Assembly (NCBI RefSeq): GCF_000143415.4
Contig: NW_003314266.1
Span: 2,103,139 to 2,167,138 of the forward strand
From: Selaginella moellendorffii
Lineage: Eukaryota; Streptophyta; Lycopodiopsida; Selaginellales; Selaginellaceae
DNA length: 64,000 nt
Direction of reading: 5' to 3'
Program-made: the position numbers and the translations under genes
Notes under the pieces: generated by a model
Seen by the model: the letters and a program-made list of their open reading frames with translations, nothing else
Database searches by the model: none
Told to the model about the DNA's origin: nothing
Shown here: positions 42,601 to 53,827 of the stretch, piece after piece
Numbering within the stretch: the first letter of the stretch is position 1
Layout: the number at the start of each line of letters is the position of its first letter

Positions 42601-45600
42601 TTTGTGTTTTGGAATTGCTTATGGGATAGATTCTATCTTGATTTGCTCAACTTATTCTAGTTTAGCCTTAGTACATGTCAAATGGTCTATACTTTTTACA
42701 TTTTTAATATCTATAGTGTTTTGTTTTCTCTTCCATTTCTCATCATGTTTTTATTTACATATGAGGGTCTGTAATATGTGCCAATTATCCTTCCAGAGTG
42801 TCCAATTGAGCATTAGATGACCTCATCTCACCTCTAAATTCACATTTAGAAGTCTCTATAAGCAACCAAAACATGATTTATAAAGGTTTAAATATAAAGG
42901 GAAAGGGTTTATAAATAAAAGTGCACCTCCTTTTCCAATTGGTTAAAGGTATTAAGATATTTAGGGTTAAATATCCTTAGGTTTGAATAATATTGGGCTA
43001 GGTGACTTCCTAAAAAGTTCAAATTCAGGAGTTTATAGTCTCCTTATTGGATTTTTTTTTATGTATATAGAGATTATTCATCCATTGCTTCTTATGTAAC
43101 TAAAGGCTCTATCTCCATAGGCAATTCAATCTCCACCTTTATTCACTTATGTTATGCTTTAGCTATTTCCCATTTATCCACTTTTATCCTTCATTAGAAC
43201 TAAGAAAAAGGCTTTGATTATAAACCACAAGATTTTCCTTTCCCAATTTGTCAATTTACCTTACTTATTTGACTATTTTTTACATTGGCCGTAGTTAAGT
43301 TCTTTTGTCAAAGTCCACTCTTATTATACCAACTTTTACTTAGTCTTATTTGGCTTCAACTACTCATTGCACGAGTAATAGGTGTTAATCATCTTTTCAT
43401 AAATTCCTAAACTCTTTTTCCCAATCCCCCTTTCTTCCCAAAATAGATTAGATTAATGTTCAACTACATTCATTGCAAATACAAGTAGTTAAACACACCA
43501 AGCCTCCAAATTTTTATCATCCTTTAGTATGATAAAATTTATTCATGGGACCCTTAAATTCTAAACCTTGAGTACATTTTATAGTTCAAGACTTCAGGAG
43601 GAAACATTATAACCTAATGACCCAATATAAGTATCTTACCCCACCTCTATCCCAAATGGAAAACTTAAGCCCCATAGGAAGGGGTGACGACAAATGAACC
43701 ATATAGTACTCAAATAGGCACTATTTTACCTTATTCGGGAACACTACATTTACTTTTCCTTCAAAAAATGGGAGTTATTTTTGAGTATGTCCTTCAGGGA
43801 CTTCCAAGGCTATTAACCCTCAATTTGAACCCTAATACAATTTGGAAATACTATTGGAGAATTCCTTTAAGACTTGGTCCTTAGCCTCATTTTCTTTATT
43901 ATACTTTCTTTATTATACACTTGCACCCAAGAGATCGAGTGTTTTATACTTTCACCCTATGACCTATATTAATATTTGGACTCATTTTCAAACTTAGTCT
44001 TGTCTAACCCAAATTTTTTATTATTTCAATTATGATTTTGGGATCATTTAGCCTATGATATTTTAAAGAGTTTGTTCCTTACAACCATCAATCTTGCAGT
44101 TCATTATGAAAATGGGCTCTAAGAACAACTTGAATGACCATATTATGAATGGTAGTTCAATAAATAGCACAATATATTTCCTTTACACCACCTCATTCGG
44201 ATGGCAATAATGTAGCATCCATGCAAATTAATGTTTTTAGTTGTCTACCACCTCACATCTGTGAAATAATAATATTGCACCAACAACCATCTATATCTCT
44301 ATTATGGTGATCTAGACCATAGTGTTGCTAATTGCCTAAAGATGTCCATGATAAATGCAGCCCCTAACCTATGCTATAGAGAAACAAAGACTAGCACATT
44401 TAAGGTTGTTTTATCTCTTTATTGTTCTTTAGGCTTGTATTGCATCTTTCCATTTTATTGCCTTAGGGGATAGTGGAGCTAATGCAAATTTCATAATTGG
44501 GAGTTTGCTTTAGCTCCTAGCATAAAATTATGACCTCTTCCACATTATTATCATGCCAATATTTGTTAATGGTCATCAACTTGCATCAGGGGCAATCATA
44601 CATGATATAAAACTTATTGATGTTGATATTCTTTAAAATCATCACCATTTTGAAAGTATATATCATATTGGTTTGATATTTATATGTCACAAGGGTATAG
44701 AGTTCCATTGGTGCTTCATTATATAAACTCACGAGATTATTAAATATTAATTCATTTTCCCAATTTTAGTTTGTTTAAAAGCTCCTTGCCCAATAGAAGG
44801 GACCATATCATGTATTTTGGTAAGTTAGACTTCAAATTTATAAAGTTTGGCACAATATTCAATAAATTAATCTTTCAAAAATTATATATGTGCAACAGGT
44901 GAATTACACTTAGTTGCACTGCCTATAAATCCACTAATGCCTCTTCTTAATGTTCTTTTAGATCCTAACCCATTAACAAAAACACTTTAATTGCCTTTTA
45001 TCCTTCTAAGAGGAAGTTTAAATGTATAGTTACAATATTGTATATTATTATTAGTGTAGTGGGATTTTGATTGGATCAAATTAATTTTAATTTAGACCAC
45101 TCACTCTTCTATATAAGATAAGGCTATATATATTACTATATTTTATACATTTATATAATCAATTATTATTAAATATTACCAAAATAATATTATTCTAGTA
45201 TTTAAAATTAATTTAAGGTAATTTATAATTATTATTTTATTTTCTAATTTCAGACTTTTTAGACTATCTTATGTGACAGCTAAATTGGAGTTTTAACAAT
45301 CAAATAATCCCATTTTAGTATCCAGAAATACAAGCTTATTAAATACATGAATGTGATACTTAACCATCTTATGAATAACTACCATTTAATATTTTAAATA
45401 CTATTTTAAATAATTTAACTTATCTGAATTTAGTGGATAAATATAAATAATTAGCAATATTAGTAAGTATTTATTATTTTTTGTGTTTACTATTTTACTA
45501 AAATTATTTCAAAAGAATCTTGAGTCTTAACAAAAATAAGAATCTTCAGAAAAGTTTAATACAACCAACTAGCTAAGACATTATGAAATAATAAATTGTT

Positions 45601-48600
45601 TTGGAGTATAATTTTTCTTGTAAAAAATAGCTTTAGTAACAAACTATATCACTAATCAGACCTAACAACCTTTATAGACCAATTCGAGCCCTTAGAATAG
45701 TTTTCTCATACTTATTCATATTTGGTTATAAATATTTTGCATCATAGGTATTTTAAAAATAACAAGAAAAAATTTGAAATTTCTGGCTACAAATAATCTA
45801 GAAATAAGTATAACTTCATTCCTCTTAAACTAAACACAAATTTTGTGTAATAATATATTAAATATTAGTTTTTAAACTTTATTTATATTTCTTCCAAAAT
45901 TATATATTGAGTATTCACCCAACATTTCCTTGGCATTACTAATCTATCTATAATACTAAAAATTTCTTTTTATGCTAACAGTATTATTCGTCCTCAAACT
46001 ATGGTTCTGTGAAAAACTTTAATGGATGTTTTTAGCGGGCCAATGAGCTTCGGGCACGTGTCCAAGGCTGGCGCCGTCTCGGACGCTGACGTCATACCCA
46101 TCTACGGCGGCGGCGCCAGCGTGGAGCGATCCTGCCCGTCCGCAGAACTGGCAATGGAACTTGCCAAAGCCTTCCAAAATCGTTGCCCGGCTCATTTTCT
46201 TCCACTCTAGGTTCTATCATCGATGAGAGTGTGGGAATGTGGCCAGTCTCGGGACGTCGACGCACGAGCTTTTCCGTGAGGTAAGCCCAATTCGAGCTAG
46301 AGAGCCAGCCGAGGGTTCCAAGCATGGTCCGGGTGGAAGACTTTGAGCTCCTGGTTTTGGTGTTCTTCCTCCGTGGATGTGAGGGAGCTGACTGTTTGCT
46401 ATTTGCTGGATGCAGGGATGGAGGAGGTCCCGCCTTGCCAAAGCATTTGTCTTCCTTATGGTGCGTATTCTAAACAAGCAAGGTGCCATTGAATTTAAAA
46501 TATAGCATTGACTGTCTCTTAACAGAGCCTTGCTGGTAATCTCTTCCACAGCTGCTATTGCATTTCCAGCAGCTCAAATGATGTTCTTAGACCTGGAATG
46601 AAAGTTCGTGACAGGAATTCACTTCATTTCTGATTCGCTCCAGCTTAATCAATGTTTGCTTGACCCATCCATCTTCAGCTTTAGGAAGTAAAAATAGACT
46701 TTTTTTCCTCTTCCAGGTGTGGGTTTTAAGCCAGGGTTCCCTGATGGGTGGAGCTTAGGAATTGAGAGGAAAAGAGTTCAACCATGAACTCTTTCACATA
46801 ATGGAATATTTCTTGATGAAATGTGGAACTTTCAGGTTTGACTTGAAGCACAACTTCTGGCATGAAACTACAATTTCTTTGCATAAATCTGATTGATCAC
46901 CCACCGACGTTCTGGAATGGAATCCTCTCTCTCTTAGAGCAAAAATAAAAGGCAAGACAGAAAAAAAAGAAAGAGCATTCAGTATACACATTATTAGGTA
47001 GTGCACTCCAAAAAGGTTGGACTTGTACAGCCCAGGCACATTGTTAACATGGATATTCGTTGTCAATCGCCTCAAGCCACAGTTGTGGCTGTGACACAAA
47101 TAATGCGAGAAAAGAGATGGATAAATGGGCCACTCCAAAATCTCGCTTTCGAGATCCGAAGTTTCCTGCTGGAGGTTAAAGCTGCATATGTGTCAATCCA
47201 GGAGAGCTACACACACGCACAATCCATAGGCCCCGCCCTCGTGATCTTTCTTCGTTCCCCACCTCCCTCATAATGCAAAAACTAATCTTAAAAATGGGTA
47301 GACTACCGCTCTCCCATGTAATTTCCTCGCATTAGCAGCATTTGCCGGATCACGGCATTTGCACTTAAAAGTCGAGATCGCCAACTTTTGACATCATTTG
47401 ATTCGTTTCACGTGTTGTGATTTGAATTGGCCACGCTCTTGCAGTTTGCACTCGATCGATCTTAGCCAGCAGCAGCAGCAACAGTGCCTGAGCGGATCGA
47501 AGCCAAGATTCCTTGAAACTGGAGGTTGGGCGAGGATAACTCTTGGAACTTTGCTTCTTTGTGGCCTCATCAACAACCACATGTGTACATTGCATGGGGG
47601 AAAGGGAATCATCCCTAATCATCTCGCTTCTGCCACCCTTTTGCAATCATGCAACAAGCGAGCAGTGAGTGGAAAAGGATTTGTGGAGAAAAGCTATGGT
47701 GGCCAATGGATAGGCCAAAGTTGCGACGAGTAGTGTTCCTCGTGGTGGGGTGTTTCTGTTATTGAGTGGAATGTTAGCAAAGGGAAAATGTGGCAAGCTT
47801 GAGAGCACTGGACACGCCGCCAAAAGGGGTGAGAAAAATAAAAAGGAAGAACCACTCCTCATAGATATCAGGAATGTCAACACATTATAAGGTGAGGGGC
47901 CGAAATGCGAAATTGGCGTTGGAATCTTATACGATCATCCATGATTGACTTCGATCACAGCCATAACTAAAGAGAAAAAGAGTGAGCAATCCATCTCTCA
48001 AGTATAGCAAATTGGTAGACATGGGATTGGGCGATTGGATCTCATCTTTGTCGATCTGCCAAACTTCTGGGGCTCGAAAACGGAAGCTTCATGAGAGGTT
48101 CATGGAATGGATCTTATTTTTTCTTTCTTTTTCTCCTTAGCTGGTGTGCACTTTGATTCATGGCAAAGAAACACATAAACACGCAAATTGCCAACTGCGA
48201 TGATAACCTGCTGGGCGCCACCTCTCTTTAGCTTTTTGGGAGGAGTTTTCTGGACCTTGGAAGAGAGAGAGTTTCGTTCTGGGCTTTGATATAACTAAGA
48301 GCTTTTCTTCAAGCGAGATCGAGTGAGAGTGCTCCCCAGGTTAATGGACAAGCACTTTTCCAAAGTCAAAAGTTAAGCAGTCCTCGTTGTTAAGTAGGGA
48401 AGCCAGAGATGGTTTCTGCTTTCTTTGCCCCAACAAAGCAGGAATCAAAGATCAAATTTTGCTTCATTAAAGTATAAAGACTTGGAGCTGCAATACAGCC
48501 CAAAATTGACCGCCATTCTTTGAATCAATTATTCAGTCGATTGATCCATGGATCCATGACTTATTCCTGGTTCCGTTGCTTGAAAGACTTCATGCTAGAT

Positions 48601-48931
48601 ACCAGAGTTTACAAAGCTAAAATTCCAGCCCGTCCCCAATCATACCTTGTACTTAACGTAGATTATTCCCAGTCAATTCCTCAAAGAGATTTGGAGCATT
48701 GATCTCGCTAAGAAGCAGATTATATTCCCCGATTATTAAGAGCCGCGGTACGCGTTGATTATGACTGGCACGGTGAATCCAGCGTGGTGGCGGCGGCGCC
48801 CAATCTCCACCGCAGGCACCAACTATCCAACGGCCCGCCGCCACACACGTGTCAGGCTGGGCGTGATCAGTCATGCGCCGCCGTGGAATATTTTCACGGC
48901 CGTCAACCGTCAAATGGCGGATGAAAGTTTT

Positions 48932-48939
48932 ACTATAAA
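48932..48939 (+). promoter_or_regulatory. TATA box of CYP78A
   Basis: A CTATAAAAG motif lies about 155 bp upstream of the CYP78A ATG, with the ABRE-type G-box about 85 bp further up. The spacing is normal for a core promoter with a 120-130-nt leader. Confidence 0.6.
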
Positions 48940-49006
48940 AGCGACCGGTCAGTCAGTAACAAGGTAAAAAAGTAAAGAGTCTAGAAGAGGTACCCAGTTT
49001 GGGCAT

Positions 49007-49030
49007 ATGCTTTTAAACTCTGTGGTGTGA
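49007..49030 (+). promoter_or_regulatory. Short uORF in the CYP78A leader
   Basis: ATG with six further codons and TGA, ending 61 bp before the main ATG, within the probable mRNA leader. It could reduce translation of the P450. Confidence 0.4.
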
Positions 49031-49090
49031 GTGAGCTTTAGTAGCGCTCTTCTCCTTTGCCCCTACCAGTGTGTTCTTAGCGAGCGAGCC

Positions 49091-50979
49091 ATGGATTCCA
49101 AGGCCGATCGCCAGGATTTGCTCTTCTACCTCCTGCCGCTGATCCATTCCAATGCGCCGAGTTTCCTGCCGCTGCTGCTCGCGCTGGGCGCGGTCCTTGC
49201 CGCGGCGGTGGCGATCTTCCGCTGGACTAGCCGTGGGGGATGCGCGTGGGCGGATCGATCCAGCACCATCCCGGGGCCACGCGGTCTGCCAGTCCTTGGA
49301 TCGCTGCTGGAGATGGGCGATCTCGCGCACCACCGCCTGAGGAGCCTCTCGATCGCGCACGGCGCGCGCAAGCTCATGGCGCTCAGCCTCGGCTCCACGC
49401 GCGTGGTCATCACTAGCGCTCCCGAAGTGGCGCGGGAGATCCTCACCAGCGCTGCCTTCGCGGATCGTCCTCTCAAGCAATCGGCAGCGGAGCTCCTGTT
49501 TGGCCGCGCTATCGGCTTCGCCCCCTACGGCGATTACTGGCGTGGCCTCCGCCGGATCGCCGCCAATCACCTCTTCTCTCCGCGGAGGATCGCCGCCCAC
49601 GAGCCGCAGCGCCAGCGCCACACCGAGGTGATGATCGATGCCATCGCCAGCGCCGCCGGCAAGGATCATGGCAAGAGCGTCGGGATTCGTGGATTCCTCC
49701 AGCGTGCCTCCTTGGCCAATGTGATGCAGGGTGTGTTTGGGCGGTGCTACAGCGGCGCCGAGGAGGCGGAGCTCCAGGCGATGGTGCGAGAGGGATTCGA
49801 GCTCCTGGGAGCTTTCAACTGGTCGGATCATCTTCCCCTGCTCCGGGCGATCAATGTGGACCCCCACTCGATCCAGGAGCGCTGTTCCAAGCTCGTCCCT
49901 CGCGTCCAGAAGTTCGTCCAGGCGATCATCGACGAGCACCGCCAGGCGCGCAGCGGCGGCGATGATCGGGAGAGCTCCGATTTCGTGGACGTGCTGCTGA
50001 ATTTGAGCGGCGAGGAGAAGCTACAGGACCAGGATATGATCGCTGTGCTCTGGGTAAGCAAAGCTTGCACGATTCTTTCCACCATAGCTTTGTTTCTTCC
50101 TGATCGATTGATTGCTCTCTGTTCTTGGCTAGAAAAGAGGAAAAGCTCTTCCTTTGATCCGAGTCATATCTTTTCTTTTCCAAGCTTTCTTCTTTCCTCT
50201 TCTACTTTCTTTCGTGATCCAAGTTCCTTGCTAGTCTCAATCGATCACTCACTCTTTCTTTCTCCCAAAGTTTCGATCGAATGCTTTTTCAGAGTTCTTC
50301 TCTTTGATCGATCCAATTCTTACAAAAATCTTCTTTTTCCTTCTTTCAGGAGATGATCTTCCGCGGCACTGACACCACTGCAATCCTCACGGAATGGATG
50401 CTCGCGGAGCTGGTCCTCCATCCAGAAATCCAGCGCCGCCTCTACCACGAGATCGAGGAGCTCCAGTCCAAGAAATCGCCACCATCGCCACTCTCCGATC
50501 AGGATGTCGCAAGAATGCCGCTACTCCAGGCCGTGGTCAAGGAAACTCTCCGCCTCCATCCACCCGGTCCCCTCCTCTCGTGGGCTCGCCTCTCCACCCA
50601 GGACGTTACCATCGCCGGCCACCACGTACCGCGCGGTACCACCGCCATGGTTAACATGTGGTCGATCACGCACGACCCGGCCGTGTGGAGCGAGCCCGAG
50701 CTGTTCGTCCCGGACAGGTTCCTCGGTGTGGAGTTTGATGTCAAGGGGACCGACCTGAGGCTGGCACCGTTTGGAGCTGGACGAAGGGTGTGCCCCGGCC
50801 GAGCTCTCGGGCTCGCTACTGTGGGTCTTTGGCTCGCCAAGCTCGTCGAAAGGTTTGAGTTTGTGGAGGACAAGGAGCGTCCCGTGGATCTCAGCGAAGT
50901 CCTCAAGCTTTCGTGCGAGATGGTGAATCCGCTGAGTGTTGGTGCTGTGGAGAGGTGCCCGATCGCTGCCAGCTCGTGA
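49091..50979 (+). CDS. Cytochrome P450, CYP78A family
   Basis: Two exons, 49091-50053 and 50350-50979 (530 codons), with a single intron at the conserved CYP78A position, just before the I-helix. An N-terminal membrane anchor is followed by '[13 protein letters not shown]', '[25 protein letters not shown]', the I-helix oxygen-binding '[13 protein letters not shown]', ExxR '[18 protein letters not shown]', the 'VPDRFL' PERF-like segment and haem-binding '[20 protein letters not shown]' (Cys ligand present). CYP78A enzymes make an unidentified mobile growth signal that controls organ size in flowering plants (KLUH). ER membrane. A seven-codon upstream reading frame (49007-49030) precedes the start. 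Confidence 0.88.
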
Positions 50980-52399
50980 CAAGTTCTCAAGTATCATCGT
51001 CGTCTTGGGTGGTTTCAGCAGGGAAGATCAAACAAGGATGAGAAAAGTGAAGAGATCAGCAGCACCACCAACCTGAGCATTTGTAAAAATGCATCGTCAT
51101 CCTCTCTTCAGTCTTGCGAGAGCTTTGGTTCTTTCGTTTTCTTGCACTTAGTTCCTTTCGTTCTTAGAGATTTTGCTGACTTTCGGGCTCGAGATCTCTG
51201 GATTGGAAGTGTCTCCAGAGATCGAAAAGTCCCCTTTTTTTGTACTTGGGGTCTTTCTTCTGTATAAAACTTGCATCTTCTAGAGAACTGTTTCTTTGGT
51301 TGCTTCTGCTGATTCGTGCGTTTTGTCGTCAACCTGTCCGAAAGTGGCTTTTGGATGCTACTGTTAAGCTTGAAGAAATTTTCTGCGAGCTCGCTCTCGA
51401 TCGAAACAACAAAAAAAAAACACTTTTTGGTTCTTTTTTTCTTTTTTTTTGCTGTTTGTTGCTCGTACAATACAAATAGTCGATCTGATCGATCGAGAGC
51501 GAGAGCTTCCCTTTATTTTTTCTCGCTCTGGAATCAAGCAAGCCCAAAAGAATGATTGATTGAACAAGCAAAACCGACTAACTGCCGGATCCACAATCGA
51601 GACAAATCGAGGAAAGATTGCTGTGTCTTTGATTTTCATTGCTCGCCACTCACCGGGAAAGAGATTTTGGCGGAAAGGCAGTGTTCTCTCGCGAAAATAT
51701 CTACATGTGCTATGTAATGGAAGTGCAAGAGCTTTCATTCATGCTTGATCGATAATTGCGATGCGTGGTCTCCCCATTTTGAAAAACCATACATAAGTAT
51801 CATGATCTTTGATGTATAGACCTTCATGTGCTTGATATATCTCGCGATCGTGCTAAAACTTTGGCACCTGTGTTGTAGTCAACCGTTTACTTTGAGTCCA
51901 CTCTGCGCTGACTTTTCAGAATTTGTGTCGACCAACATGTGCCGGAAGATGCTTTGGAAAATTTGATCAAGAAACGGTGAGATCTGGTAACATGCCATGA
52001 TAAGAGCTAGCGATCCAGACATTTTGTCATTAAGGTTTTGTTCATGAGATTCATACGCTATCGTCCGAGTGAATGGTTGGCGTGATTCGAATCTTTGATT
52101 TGTGAGTTTCGTGTTCCTGTCCAAGTCGAAGGTATGTTGCGACAAGCCGTCCACATTCACCTTGAAACATGCGAACCAAATGGAATATGGAATGAGCGTT
52201 AGAATAATCGAGTCTTTGTGAACCATATAAGCCAACCAAACATCATGTGATTCGAGAGAACGAGCAAGTTCAATTCTTCGCAACTCCACAAGCGGAGGGT
52301 GATATTGTTTTGTAAGTTCTTGGCACACGACGGGAGGAAGATCCTCATGTGGAGTGTTCCTGGATTGACTGACTGACTCCCAAGTTCATAGGAATAATC
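50980..52399. other. Intergenic, CYP78A 3' end to ALKBH-like gene
   Basis: No supported gene. It has T-rich stretches (about 51405-51450) likely to be 3' UTR. A 149-codon open frame on the minus strand at 52328-51879 has no recognisable domain, no clear codon bias and is probably chance. Confidence 0.5.
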
Positions 52400-53319
52400 T
52401 TAGTTTTGGCGGCATAATCTTCGAAGCGTGACCGAGATCCTGCTTTCTTGCGGCACTGGAACTCCATCCCAGATTTGCTGCGCGGGGTTTGTGTTGATTT
52501 CGTGCGTCCAGCCGTATCTGGCCTCTCCAGACATGACGAGCAAATCACCCGGACGAAGCAGCACTCCCACTTTTCTGGAGCCATCCTCGCAGCTTTTAAA
52601 AGTCATAACTCTGGAGGATACCAGCGACAAGATCACGATTCCATCCTCGAAACGCAAGAGATCAACGTGAGCACCTATTCCCTTTCGAAAGCAAACAACC
52701 ACCAAAAGTCGGTTCATTTTTTCTCACGAACAAAGATTTTAGAAATGTATATATATACACTGACCTCCAAAGGCTTGTAAGAATTCACGATCATTTGATC
52801 GAACAATGGCTCTCTGGATATAACTTCTCGAGCCAAGATCTTGGACCTTTTGGAGAGCTGCTCTTCGAGCACACAGCTATGTACGAGAGCTGATAGATTC
52901 AACGCCCACAAAGGCAAGCCTCCAAATCTCATTGCCTGGAAGGTTAGAAAGGTTAGCAAATCAACACACAAAAACAAAGCGAAGAAAAACCACCTGATTT
53001 TCGTTTGGGTTTGTAAACCATGACTCTACTACAACATCAAAATCTAAACAGAAAAACCCAATCGAAGACAGTAGATTTACCAGCCTCAATGTCGTCTATA
53101 AGCTCCTGTTGTTCGTGATTGGAAAGAAAATCTCGACATATCCAAAGACCCTCGACCTCCTCTACATGCTCCCATTGTCTACAAACATCGATCAAAAAAA
53201 CATAGAAAAATCAAATCGCAAACTTGCCTCTCGGAGAAGATCCCATCCTCGCCACTATCATCTTCGGAATCCCCAAACACGGCACACAAGAGATTCCTCA
53301 CCGCCGCCTCGTCCTCCAT
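52400..53319 (-). CDS. ALKBH-like 2-oxoglutarate/Fe(II) dioxygenase
   Basis: Five exons: 53319-53228, 53178-53081, 53028-52994, 52935-52765 and 52681-52400 (225 codons). The first donor is GC (GAG|GCAAGT) rather than GT; using it is the only join that keeps 'SERQWEHVEEVEGLW' in frame. The protein has 'GLWICRDFLSNHEQQELI', 'AMRFGGLPLWALNL', 'EPLFDQMIVNSYKPLEGIGAHVD', 'ILSLVSSRVMTF', 'LLRPGDLLVMSGEARYGWTHEI' and 'RISVTLRRL'. The HxD (His-Val-Asp), the distal His (W-T-H-E-I) and the 2OG-binding Arg (RISVTLR) fit the AlkB fold. It could demethylate nucleic acid or protein; the closest plant relatives are small AlkB-like proteins with no settled substrate. Confidence 0.87.
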
Positions 53320-53332
53320 AGGAAAACCCAAA

Positions 53333-53383
53333 GTGACGTGTCAACACACGTAGCCTCCACGTCAAGTGAGCATGACACGTCAC
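53333..53383. promoter_or_regulatory. ACGT-element array with inverted 11-bp repeat
   Basis: Four ACGT cores (53336, 53348, 53359 and 53377) occur within 45 bp, starting 14 bp upstream of the ALKBH-like ATG. GTGACGTGTCA (53333-53343) and its exact reverse complement TGACACGTCAC (53373-53383) flank the array. The motifs match the G-box/ABRE type bound by bZIP factors in plants. Confidence 0.6.
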
Positions 53384-53827
53384 AGGCCAGGCTAGAGTGA
53401 AAATCCGAGACTGCCTAGATTACCTCTCAAGAAAAACCCCTTTTGGCTTTAAATGCGCACTCTCTCTCGATCGAGCCGAGGATAGATAGACTTTCAAGGA
53501 TTTTTCAAGGCGGTGGGAGCTCATAGCCTGGAACGAAGCACGGTTGTGCTTGGTTTCTCGAGCCATCCATAAAATCGCGCTTCGTTTCATGCTATGCGCG
53601 TCCATGATGCCTTGGTTGGAGTCGCGTTGTTTCAGCTGGCGCCTGGATTGATCCATAAAGAACTCCTGGTCTTGTTTAATGGAATGTAGCTTTTCCTTGG
53701 TGAATAGTGGTTCTCTCGTTTAACTCCGATGCTGCTCAGAGAATAAACGGAGCTCTTGTAACGAGAAGAAAAGAAAAGAAAAGAAAGAGATGGTAGCTCA
53801 CCTCTGATTCCGATATGATCTTTCAGC

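Larger units (their letters stand above)
38661..46010. other. AT-rich island (7.3 kb)
   Basis: From about 38.78 kb to about 46.01 kb the base composition is far more AT-rich than the flanks. The change is sharp on both sides. It contains one plausible spliced gene at 38832-39752, a 42-bp tandem duplication, a degenerate minisatellite and decayed Ty3/gypsy-like sequence near 41.1-42.6 kb. From about 42.9 to 46.0 kb I see only degenerate AT-rich DNA with no open frame, including a short duplicated CTTTATTATACTTT run near 43890-43918. Confidence 0.7.
46011..49090. other. 3-kb gene-poor region upstream of CYP78A
   Basis: After the sharp edge at about 46.01 kb the DNA returns to normal GC. Close to the edge lie a CCAAT-like GCCAATG, a G-box CACGTGTC at about 46056-46063 and a TGACGTCA at about 46086-46093. 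No coding sequence is convincing up to 49.0 kb. The last kilobase contains an ACACGTGTC G-box/ABRE at about 48845-48853 and a TATAAAAG at about 48932-48939. This is probably regulatory DNA of CYP78A. Confidence 0.5.

Noticed and set aside
39753-46010. CRISPR-like or virus-derived array in the AT-rich island
   Set aside because: The only repeats are a two-copy 42-bp duplication and a degenerate minisatellite; no spacer pattern, and no intact viral gene is seen.
46022-46210. 62-codon frame right after the island edge
   Set aside because: No recognisable motif; the short length and nearby promoter motifs make a chance frame more likely.
46011-49000. Plant microRNA precursors
   Set aside because: I looked for stretches resembling common families (miR156, 159/319, 160, 166, 171) and found none with a convincing foldback.
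51879-52328. 149-codon open frame on the minus strand
   Set aside because: No signal, domain or splice support; codon use looks random and it lies in a likely 3'-UTR/intergenic interval.
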